Shown in pieces: positions 4,480 to 10,164 of a stretch of 10,164 nt of DNA. The notes beneath the pieces are model-generated. The model was not told the DNA's origin. It did no database searches and saw nothing but the letters and a program-made list of their open reading frames with translations. The DNA is taken from the NCBI GenBank assembly GCA_963611355.1, contig CAVDRM010000043.1, positions 1-10,164 on the forward strand. The letters run 5' to 3'. This DNA comes from CAVDRM01 sp963611355. GTDB lineage: Bacteria; Bacillota; Clostridia; Christensenellales; Aristaeellaceae. The position numbers and the translations under genes are program-made. The number at the start of each line of letters is the position of its first letter. Positions within the stretch are counted from its first letter, which is position 1.

Positions 4480-5756
4480 ATAAGCAGCAGCGTGACGCGC
4501 TGGTGCAGCTCACCGAGCATCCGGCGCAGGTCGGGCGCTGGTGCGGCTTTAAGCTGCTCACGGACGACTTGCACGGGCAATGGCTGGACGCGCTCATCAA
4601 CGGCACGGAGGATTTGACCATTTTAGCGCATCGCGGGAGCTACAAGACGACCTGTCTGACCGTGGCACTGGCGGTGCTGCTTTGCTGCCATCCGTGGCAG
4701 AACATCATTTTTCTGCGCAAGGCGGACGATGACGTGGCCGAGGTCATGAAGCAGACGCGAATGCTGCTTGCAGCAGAGCCGTTCAAGCTCCTGACGGCGC
4801 GGCTCTACGGGAAGCCCGTCACCGTCACGCGGTACAATGCATCGGAAATCACGACCAGCGCGTTTGCATCGCCACGCGGGTCCGCGCAGCTTCTGGGCAT
4901 CGGCACGGGCGGGAGCATCACGGGCAAGCACGCGGATATTGTCATCACGGACGACATTGTGAACGTGAAGGACAGGACGAGCCGGGCGGAGCGCGAGCGG
5001 GTGAAGGGCATCTACATGGAGCTGCAGAACATCCGCAACCGTGGCGGGCGCATCATCAACACGGGAACACCGTGGCACAGGGAGGATGCCGTCAGCCTCA
5101 TGCCGAACGTGCAGCGGTTTGACTGCTATCAGACGGGGCTGATTGCAAAGGACAGGCTGGAGGAACTCAGAGCCTCCATGTCACCGTCCCTGTTCGCGGC
5201 GAACTATGAATTAAAGCACATTGCCGCCGAGAACGCGCTGTTTGACACGCAGCCGAATTTCACCGACAACGCGCATTTTTTGCGGGACGGCATCGCGCAC
5301 ATGGATGCGGCCTACGGCGGGGAGGACTATACGGCGCTGACGTGCGGAAAAAAGCGCGGGGATACCTTGTATTTGTATGGACGGCTGTGGCGGGCGCACG
5401 TGGATACCGTGCTGGATGCCGCGCTCACAGACTGCCGGCGGCTTTTGTGTGCGCCGGTCTGGTGCGAGAACAACGGCGACAAGGGCTATCTGGCAAAGGA
5501 AATCAGGGCGCGGGGCTATGACGCGCACGTCTATGCCGAAAGACAGAACAAATACCTGAAGATTTCCACGCATCTGCGGAAATGGTGGAAAAACATCGTC
5601 TTTCTGGAGGGCACGGACCGCGACTACATCGCCCAAATCATGGATTACACCGAGGAAGCCGAACACGATGACGCGCCGGACAGCGCGGCGACCGTGTGCC
5701 GGATTTTGGACAAGGGACAGCTCGACCTGCTGGGCACAGGCCTGGCGGCCTTTTAA
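4476..5756 (+). CDS. terL: Terminase large subunit
   Basis: Encodes 426 residues, a usual length. This is the packaging motor: an N-terminal ATPase and a C-terminal RNase H-like nuclease that cuts concatemers and pumps DNA into the prohead. Visible motifs: Walker A-type AHRGSYKTT (51-59), Walker B IVITDDIV (155-162), coupling motif INTGTPW (194-200), nuclease aspartate at HMDAAYGGEDYTAL (275-288), then VWCENNGDKGYLAKEI (328-343) and the final acidic cluster EHDDAPDSAATV (396-407). The start overlaps the small terminase stop as ATGA. A 56-base gap to the portal gene contains a weak hairpin, CGGTC/GACCG (5757-5776). All key residues are present, so it should be active. Confidence 0.95.
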   Translation: MNKQQRDALVQLTEHPAQVGRWCGFKLLTDDLHGQWLDALINGTEDLTILAHRGSYKTTCLTVALAVLLCCHPWQNIIFLRKADDDVAEVMKQTRMLLAAEPFKLLTARLYGKPVTVTRYNASEITTSAFASPRGSAQLLGIGTGGSITGKHADIVITDDIVNVKDRTSRAERERVKGIYMELQNIRNRGGRIINTGTPWHREDAVSLMPNVQRFDCYQTGLIAKDRLEELRASMSPSLFAANYELKHIAAENALFDTQPNFTDNAHFLRDGIAHMDAAYGGEDYTALTCGKKRGDTLYLYGRLWRAHVDTVLDAALTDCRRLLCAPVWCENNGDKGYLAKEIRARGYDAHVYAERQNKYLKISTHLRKWWKNIVFLEGTDRDYIAQIMDYTEEAEHDDAPDSAATVCRILDKGQLDLLGTGLAAF

Positions 5757-5812
5757 CGGTCACAGGCCTCAGACCGGAGACAGGCAACGATTTTGACCGG
5801 AGGAGAGAAAAA

Positions 5813-7240
5813 ATGCTATACACCACCTACACCTATCAGGACTGGCAGCGGTTGGGTGCGACGGAGGGCGCCGTGCGTGCCGTCCTTGCGGATTACCGCA
5901 GCTCGCGGCCTTTCCTGGACGCGCTGACCGCCGACCGCTATTTCGCGGGTGAGAACCCGATGCTGGACGACAAGTACCTGCTGAAAATCGCGTCCGAGGA
6001 AACGCGGGACGAGGACGGCTTTATCACGCGCCGGGCGGTACAGCAGAAGGTCGCCGGCAACCGCATCGCCTCCTCCTTCCTGCGCCGGTTTATCCTCCAG
6101 CAGAACCAGTTCCTGCTGGGGAACGGCGTCACACTTTCGGACGAGGAGACGAAGGCGAGGCTTGGCGCGGGCTTTGATACCATCCTCCAGCAATTGGGCG
6201 AAAAGGCGCTCCTTCACGGTGTCTCCTACGGCTATTGGAATTATGACCATCTGGAAGCGCTGCCCGCTGCCACGGATCCGCTTTCCGGCGCGTGTGCGCT
6301 CCTTGACGAGGTGACGGGCGACATCGGTGCGCTGATTCAGTTCTGGCAGCTCTCCGGAACGCGGCCCGTCAACGTGCGCGTGTTCGAGCCGGACGGTGTG
6401 ACATGGTACACAGGGGACGCAGGCAGAGGGCTGACCGTCTACCGGGGAAAGCGACCGTACAAGCAGGCCGTTCGGCGGGACGGCATCGGGGAAACCGTTG
6501 TGGGCGGGGAAAATTATGACCGCCTGCCGGTTTTTCCGCTTTATGCCAATGACGAAAAGCGCAGCGAGCTGACCGCGTCCATCCGTTCCAAAATCGACGC
6601 ATACGACCGCATCCTCTCCGACTACGGCGACAATCTGGACCGTGCGAATGATGTTTATTGGGTGCTGAACAACTTCGGCGGCTCGACAACGGACGCGCTG
6701 CGCGTGGTGCAGGAGATTCAGCAATTGAAAATTGCCATGTCCGCATCGGATGCGGGCGGCACGGCCTCCAGCGCCGAGCCAAGGACAATAGAGGTGCCCT
6801 ACGCGGCGCGGCAGACGGCGCTTGCCCTGCTGGAAAAGGCGCTCTACGCGGACTTTATGGCGCTGTCCATGGACGAGCTGACGGGCGGGAGCCTGACGAA
6901 TGTCGCAATACAGGCCGCCATGACGAATCTGAATCTTAAATGTGACCATTATGAATGGCAGTGCTTCGCCTTCGTGCAAAGCATCTTAAAGCTCATCGGC
7001 ATCGAGACCGAAAGCATCAAATTCAAGCGGCAAGGCTTCTTCAATCGCTCCGAGACCGTTCAGGATATCTACGCCATGCGGGCGGACATCGACCTTGAAA
7101 CCGCGCTGAAGCTTAACCCCTACATCGAGCAGGAGGACATTGGGCGCATCATCAGAGCAAAGGAAGCCGAGGATGTGACGGGACTGCCCAACATGGAGGA
7201 GCTGCAGAGGGTGCTGAACGAGGGAGGCGGTGAGAAATGA
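5813..7240 (+). CDS. Portal protein, SPP1 gp6-like
   Basis: Encodes 475 residues, in range for SPP1-type portals, which form the dodecameric ring at one capsid vertex through which DNA passes and to which the tail joins. Seen: a lead-in DDKYLLKIASEETRDEDGF, NRIASSFLRRFILQQNQFLLGNGV (83-106) typical of the portal wing, ALLHGVSYGYWNYD (132-145), RPVNVRVFEPDGVTWYTGD (184-202), LPVFPLYANDEKRSEL (238-253) and the long stem/crown helices with DRILSDYGDNLDRANDVYWVL (265-285). The ATG at 5813 is preferred over the upstream 5696 frame start because GGAGGAG lies just before it and the longer form would read through the terminase end. Its stop overlaps the endolysin start. Confidence 0.9.
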   Translation: MLYTTYTYQDWQRLGATEGAVRAVLADYRSSRPFLDALTADRYFAGENPMLDDKYLLKIASEETRDEDGFITRRAVQQKVAGNRIASSFLRRFILQQNQFLLGNGVTLSDEETKARLGAGFDTILQQLGEKALLHGVSYGYWNYDHLEALPAATDPLSGACALLDEVTGDIGALIQFWQLSGTRPVNVRVFEPDGVTWYTGDAGRGLTVYRGKRPYKQAVRRDGIGETVVGGENYDRLPVFPLYANDEKRSELTASIRSKIDAYDRILSDYGDNLDRANDVYWVLNNFGGSTTDALRVVQEIQQLKIAMSASDAGGTASSAEPRTIEVPYAARQTALALLEKALYADFMALSMDELTGGSLTNVAIQAAMTNLNLKCDHYEWQCFAFVQSILKLIGIETESIKFKRQGFFNRSETVQDIYAMRADIDLETALKLNPYIEQEDIGRIIRAKEAEDVTGLPNMEELQRVLNEGGGEK

Positions 7241-8085
7241 TAAATGCCTCCGACCTCATTGCCCTCTTTGAACAGGCGCACAGCGAGGGCTGGGGCTACA
7301 TCTGGGGCAGGAGCGGACAGGTCTGGACGGAAGCTAACCAGAAGGCCGCGACACGCGCCATGACCGTGAAGCACGGCTCAAAATGGATTGGAAAGCGCGT
7401 GGCGGACTGCTCCGGCCTCTTCGTCTGGGCGTTCAAGCAACTGGGCGGGAGCATCTACCAGGGGAGCAACACCATCTGGAACAAATACTGCTCCGCCAAG
7501 GGGACAATATCGCAGGGCATGACCTTAAAGCCCGGCACGGCGGTCTTTCTCACGAAAAACGGCAACCGCCACCACATCGGGCTGCTCGTGGGTAATAACA
7601 CGGTTATTGAGGCCAGAGGCACGGCATACGGTGTGGTCACGTCCGCTCTTTCCCGCTGGGACGAGTGGGGCGAGCTCAAGGCGGTGTCATATTCCGAGGA
7701 GAAAGGAGAGGCGGTGAAAATGACCATCCAAAGAGGCAGCACGGGCGAAGCGGTTACGGCGCTCCAGAACAGGCTCATCGCGCTGGGCTACGCGATAGCT
7801 GCGGACGGAAGCTTCGGGCAGAAGACCGAGAACGCGGTCAGAATGTTCCAGGCATCCAAGGGGCTGACCGTGGACGGCATCTGCGGCCCCGCGACATGGG
7901 CGGCATTCGACACGGACGGGAATACCCAAAAACAGCCCGAAATGGGCGATTCTGACGCGGCCGAAGCCATCACGATACAAATACCACGTGCGGAAGCGGA
8001 AACGATGCAGGCGGCTTTAAAAAGCCTCCTCGGGCGTCTTGACACAGCACTGCCGGACACGACCGATGCAGAACGTAACGTTTGA
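7237..8085 (+). CDS. Endolysin, NlpC/P60 plus peptidoglycan-binding domain
   Basis: Encodes 282 residues. Residues 1-150 are an NlpC/P60-type cysteine peptidase: nucleophile in VADCSGLFVWAFK (Cys58), histidine in NRHHIGLLVG (His112/113), and a polar third residue probably in VIEARG. Such enzymes cut peptide bonds in peptidoglycan stems. Residues 165-225 form a PG_binding_1 domain (RGSTGEAVTALQNRL, YAIAADGSFGQKTENAVRMF, GLTVDGICGPATW). A 55-residue acidic/helical tail follows. No signal peptide is present, so release needs a holin. The start overlaps the portal stop (ATGATAA). It lies between portal and minor head genes, an unusual place for lysis. The enzyme class is secure; lysis rather than virion entry is inferred from the next gene. 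Confidence 0.9.
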   Translation: MINASDLIALFEQAHSEGWGYIWGRSGQVWTEANQKAATRAMTVKHGSKWIGKRVADCSGLFVWAFKQLGGSIYQGSNTIWNKYCSAKGTISQGMTLKPGTAVFLTKNGNRHHIGLLVGNNTVIEARGTAYGVVTSALSRWDEWGELKAVSYSEEKGEAVKMTIQRGSTGEAVTALQNRLIALGYAIAADGSFGQKTENAVRMFQASKGLTVDGICGPATWAAFDTDGNTQKQPEMGDSDAAEAITIQIPRAEAETMQAALKSLLGRLDTALPDTTDAERNV

Positions 8086-8395
8086 CGCGCTGACGACAAC
8101 CATGGTCGTCATCCTCGCCATTTGCGGGGCGGTGAATGTCATCGGCTCGACCGTAAAGCTCATCAAAGAGGCCATCAAGCCAAAAGCCGACACCTTCACC
8201 GACATTGCGGACAGGCTGGAGGAGAGCGAGGCGCGGCTGGACGCGCACGACAAGGCGATTGCCGCGCTCAAGGACGGACAAAAGCACATGTGCGAGGGCG
8301 TGGTGGCGCTGCTGAATCATGAATTGCACAACGGAAACAGCACCGAGATGCAGAAGGCGAGCGACGAGATCACGGCATGGATGATACGCAAGTGA
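8066..8395 (+). CDS. Holin-like membrane/coiled-coil protein
   Basis: Encodes 109 residues: a transmembrane helix at about 11-28 (TMVVILAICGAVNVIGST), a linker KEAIKPKADT, then a heptad-rich coiled coil RLEESEARLDAHDKAIAALK (about 51-70), and a C-terminal QKHMCEGVVALLNHELHNGN. I recall this pattern (N-terminal helix, coiled coil, ALL.H...GN..EM) from many Clostridial phages next to endolysins; it is comparable to holin or XhlA-type proteins. The ATG at 8066 overlaps the endolysin end by 20 bases without a clear ribosome binding site, so translation is probably coupled. A TTG at 8039 is a less likely start. Holin function is inferred from topology and neighbour. Confidence 0.65.
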   Translation: MQNVTFDALTTTMVVILAICGAVNVIGSTVKLIKEAIKPKADTFTDIADRLEESEARLDAHDKAIAALKDGQKHMCEGVVALLNHELHNGNSTEMQKASDEITAWMIRK

Positions 8396-8440
8396 TGCAA
8401 AGCGCGGATATGCAAAGCAGGCAGAAAGGGAGGCGGGACC

Positions 8441-9679
8441 ATGCCGGACGCGGGCATCAGCGCAACGGCGGCCATTGAAAAGGCGCTCCTTGGGCGCATT
8501 GATGAGGTGTATGCCGAGGCGCTGAAAACGGCCATGAAACGCTCCCGCGCCTTCCTGCAGGCCGTCGAGGACGTGGACAGCGGGAAAAAGAAGCCGCATC
8601 CGTCCTACAACACACCGGAGAAGGTTGCCAAATGGCGGCAGGGGTACACGGACGAGCTTCTGCGCAGGCACGGCGTCATCAACAACATTGCCAGAGCCTT
8701 GCGGGACGCGGGCGCGGAGCTTGCACCGGACATCCGGGACGCGCTGGCCGAGGTCTATAAGGTCAATGCCGAATACACAGGGCAGGCGCTGACCGTGGCC
8801 GCGAAACGGGCGGGCATCAATGTGTCCTTCAGTATGCCGACCGTCAAGCAGGCGAGAATCATTCTGGAGGACGCGCAGCCGGTCATGAGCAAAATCGCGT
8901 TCAATAACCTGCAAAACGCGCCGGCGCTCATCCGGCGGCTTCAAAACGAAATGACGCAGGCCGTGCTTCTGGGCGAAAATCAGGACAGGCTCATCAGGCG
9001 CATCCGTGACGTGATGCAGGACGGGCGGAAACGCGCCAAGCGCATTGCGCAGACCGAGGGGACGCGGGTGCAGTCACAGGCGCGATACAACACACTGAAG
9101 GACGGCGCGGCCATGGGCATCAACGTTCGGCGCCGCTGGTCAACGCGCATGGTGAACAGCCGTGAGACGCATATCGCGTTAAACGGGAAAACCGTGGGCA
9201 TGGACGAGAACTTCGTGACCACTGCCGGGAACGTCCTTCGTTATCCCGGTGACCCGACCGCGCCCGCTGCCGAGGTTGTCAACTGTCATTGCGTGGTCGT
9301 GCCGGTCGTGAAGACGGGGGAAGGTGCTGCGGACGGCTTGCAAAGAGCTGTCAAAAACGGTATAATAAAAAATGTCGGAGCGCATTTGATTACGACCGAC
9401 AAGCAATTCGGGAAAAAAGTTGGAAAGCACGCGGCAGATTACGGTCTTGACCCCTCTAAACCGAAAGACAGAGCACGGATACGTAAGACCATTGAGAGCA
9501 TTTTTGAAACACCGGATGAAATAGCACATGGTGAATGGCACGGTCAAACTGTTCCGACCAAGTTTTTTATCAAAGGCGAGGATGTTGTAGTTACAACAGA
9601 AGACAACGTTTTCATCACGCTTTTGAAAGGAGGCATATCCAATGCGAGGGTTAAAAACGCAAGAAGGAAACAAATTTGA
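8441..9679 (+). CDS. Minor head protein (Mu F/SPP1 gp7-like) with C-terminal nuclease-toxin domain
   Basis: Encodes 412 residues behind a GGGAGG site. Residues 1-160 are mainly helical (YTDELLRRHGVINNIARAL). Residues 165-290 are the Mu F-like minor head domain: IAQTEGTRVQSQARYNTLKD, then VNSRETHIALNGKTV and the signature VVNCHCVVVPV. This protein binds the portal, lies inside the head and may leave with the DNA. After about residue 305 the sequence becomes AT-richer and encodes an added domain: HLITTDKQFGKKVGKHAADYG, ETPDEIAHGEWHG, EDVVVTTEDNVFITLLKGG and a basic end. This resembles phage-linked BECR (Barnase-EndoU-ColicinE5/D-RelE) nucleases; H330, H363, H367 and nearby lysines are candidate active residues. 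It overlaps a small acidic gene, the likely immunity partner. The head part is secure; the toxin part is probable. Confidence 0.88.
   Translation: MPDAGISATAAIEKALLGRIDEVYAEALKTAMKRSRAFLQAVEDVDSGKKKPHPSYNTPEKVAKWRQGYTDELLRRHGVINNIARALRDAGAELAPDIRDALAEVYKVNAEYTGQALTVAAKRAGINVSFSMPTVKQARIILEDAQPVMSKIAFNNLQNAPALIRRLQNEMTQAVLLGENQDRLIRRIRDVMQDGRKRAKRIAQTEGTRVQSQARYNTLKDGAAMGINVRRRWSTRMVNSRETHIALNGKTVGMDENFVTTAGNVLRYPGDPTAPAAEVVNCHCVVVPVVKTGEGAADGLQRAVKNGIIKNVGAHLITTDKQFGKKVGKHAADYGLDPSKPKDRARIRKTIESIFETPDEIAHGEWHGQTVPTKFFIKGEDVVVTTEDNVFITLLKGGISNARVKNARRKQI
9338..9366 (+). promoter_or_regulatory. Possible internal promoter at toxin boundary
   Basis: TTGCAA (9338-9343) and TATAAT (9361-9366) are separated by exactly 17 bases. 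The -10 is perfect and the -35 matches at four of six positions. It lies inside the minor head gene, just where the added toxin domain begins, and reads toward the acidic downstream gene. It could allow immunity expression when the late genes are silent. The region is AT-rich, so chance is a real possibility. Confidence 0.4.
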
Positions 9680-9941
9680 AGCCTTTTTTGCACTCGTCCA
9701 ACACGAGGCGGCAAAAAGACATTCTGTCTTTTTTCTGGATTGCGGTGAAGGAAACGACTTTGAAACAGACGATATTGAAGGCGGAGACCTACGTGGGTGG
9801 GTCATTCCCGAAGACAAAGCAGACCAGTTTGAAAAGCTATGGCTGAAAGGCGAGCCGGGAGATGACTGGGTAGACTACATTGAATGGGCCGAATGGGAGG
9901 GAAAACCGCAAAATCCGACCGTGAAAATCGTGCAATATTGA
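9642..9941 (+). CDS. Acidic small protein, candidate immunity protein
   Basis: Encodes 99 residues. There are 22 Asp/Glu against 11 Lys/Arg, concentrated in FLDCGEGNDFETDDIEGGDL (31-50) and DDWVDYIEWAEWEG (74-87), with several exposed-looking Trp. It ends in a beta-like PTVKIVQY. The start overlaps the toxin-bearing minor head gene by 38 bases and has AAAGGAGG eight bases upstream. A small, strongly acidic, soluble protein encoded directly after a basic nuclease domain is the usual layout of toxin and immunity genes, so binding and neutralising the toxin domain is the likely role. Base composition matches the toxin domain, not the head genes, suggesting that they moved together. No specific immunity family is recognised. 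Confidence 0.72.
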   Translation: MRGLKTQEGNKFEAFFALVQHEAAKRHSVFFLDCGEGNDFETDDIEGGDLRGWVIPEDKADQFEKLWLKGEPGDDWVDYIEWAEWEGKPQNPTVKIVQY

Positions 9942-9951
9942 GCAGAAAACA

Positions 9952-10032
9952 ATGAGCACAAAACAAAGAGAGGCGATTAAAATGTCTGTTTTCGATTTAT
10001 CGGCATCCGCGAAGGTGAGAGGTTCATCGTAA
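9952..10032 (+). pseudogene. Short frame-disrupted reading frame
   Basis: ATG 9952 or, with a better AGAGAGGCG site, ATG 9982 opens a frame that stops at 10030-10032 after only 26 or 16 residues (MSVFDLSASAKVRGSS). In another frame from about 9993 the sequence reads RFIGIREGERFIVKWYDP and continues HQFSHSNRWTVFGGF, which looks like genuine protein but has no start codon. One inserted base near 9993 would join MSVF to RFIGIREGERF. This suggests a small gene broken by a frameshift, or remnant DNA. Function is unknown. Confidence 0.35.
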
Positions 10033-10067
10033 AATGGTATGACCCGCAGCATCAATTTTCACATTCC

Positions 10068-10096
10068 AACCGCTGGACAGTGTTCGGCGGTTTTTC
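10068..10096 (+). terminator. Strong intrinsic terminator
   Basis: CCGCTGGAC (10070-10078) pairs with GTTCGGCGG (10082-10090), including two G-T pairs, around a three-base loop (AGT). AA before and TT after extend it, and TTTTT (10091-10095) follows directly. It ends the transcript carrying minor head and immunity genes, about 30 bases before the next start. Confidence 0.75.
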
Positions 10097-10124
10097 TATG
10101 CGCAAAAACGGAGGAGCAACACGC

Positions 10125-10164
10125 ATGACGTTTGAGAAGCTGGCAGACCTGCGCCAGATTGAGA
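10125..10164 (+). CDS. Start of a further gene, cut by window edge
   Basis: ATG at 10125 follows GGAGGAG at a good distance and gives MTFEKLADLRQIE before the window ends. Thirteen residues are too few to assign a family. In SPP1-like head modules a scaffold or other head-assembly gene would be expected here, but the helical charged start would also suit a small regulatory protein. Confidence 0.6.
   Translation, partial: MTFEKLADLRQIE

Noticed and set aside
5735..5769. CACAGGCCT occurring twice around the terminase stop
   Set aside because: A nine-base direct repeat in GC-rich DNA with no partner structure is likely chance.
5816..6979. 387-aa minus strand ORF opposite the portal
   Set aside because: Long antisense frames arise in GC-rich coding DNA; it has no ribosome binding site or domain, and the + strand portal is clear.
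7970..8944. 324-aa minus strand ORF opposite the holin-like and minor head genes
   Set aside because: Same reason; rich in Arg/His/Leu shadow composition and contradicts well-supported + strand genes.

Overview
The window is a piece of a tailed-phage (siphovirus-like) genome or prophage, most likely from a fairly GC-rich member of the Bacillota (Clostridia-like gut lineage). This is inferred from strong AGGAGG-type ribosome binding sites, tightly overlapping + strand genes, an SPP1-type portal and minor head protein, and a sigma-region-4-like late regulator. All supported genes lie on the + strand. No integrase, attachment site, tRNA or rRNA is visible, so an integrated prophage and a free phage cannot be told apart.

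Layout. Positions 1-585 hold the 3' part of a gene with 13 tandem nine-residue repeats (27-bp DNA period) and a compact C-terminal domain. It is followed by small overlapping genes (572-1363), including a membrane peptide and a stretch where a 20/21-bp tandem duplication containing G6/G7 runs makes the gene structure uncertain. A DUF1492/ArpU-like, sigma-region-4-like regulator (1391-1849) closes the early/regulatory part. Behind it is a -10 element without a usual -35 and a 160-base structured leader.

The leader precedes a two-gene cassette: a ParB/Srx-domain protein (2052-2639) overlapping a Mom-like GNAT DNA-modification protein (2612-3349). Mom of phage Mu converts adenine to a methylcarbamoylated form and protects phage DNA from restriction, so this is probably an anti-restriction module placed just before packaging. 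Next is a separately promoted island (3467-4049): a near-consensus sigma-A promoter with an internal dyad, a 38-aa membrane peptide, a terminator, a 33-aa membrane peptide, a 66-aa unknown protein and a second terminator.

The packaging and head module follows: small terminase candidate (4072-4479), large terminase (4476-5756) and SPP1-like portal (5813-7240). An NlpC/P60 endolysin with a peptidoglycan-binding domain (7237-8085) and a holin-like membrane/coiled-coil protein (8066-8395) sit unusually between portal and minor head protein. The minor head (Mu F/SPP1 gp7-like) protein (8441-9679) ends in an extra, AT-richer domain of about 105 residues resembling phage-associated BECR-type nuclease toxins. 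It overlaps a 99-aa, very acidic protein (9642-9941) that is the obvious candidate immunity protein. A possible internal promoter lies at the head/toxin boundary. The window ends with a frame-disrupted small reading frame, a strong intrinsic terminator and the start of another gene (10125 onward).

The items most worth following up are the virion-linked toxin/immunity pair, the ParB-Mom cassette with its structured leader, and the tiny membrane-peptide island.
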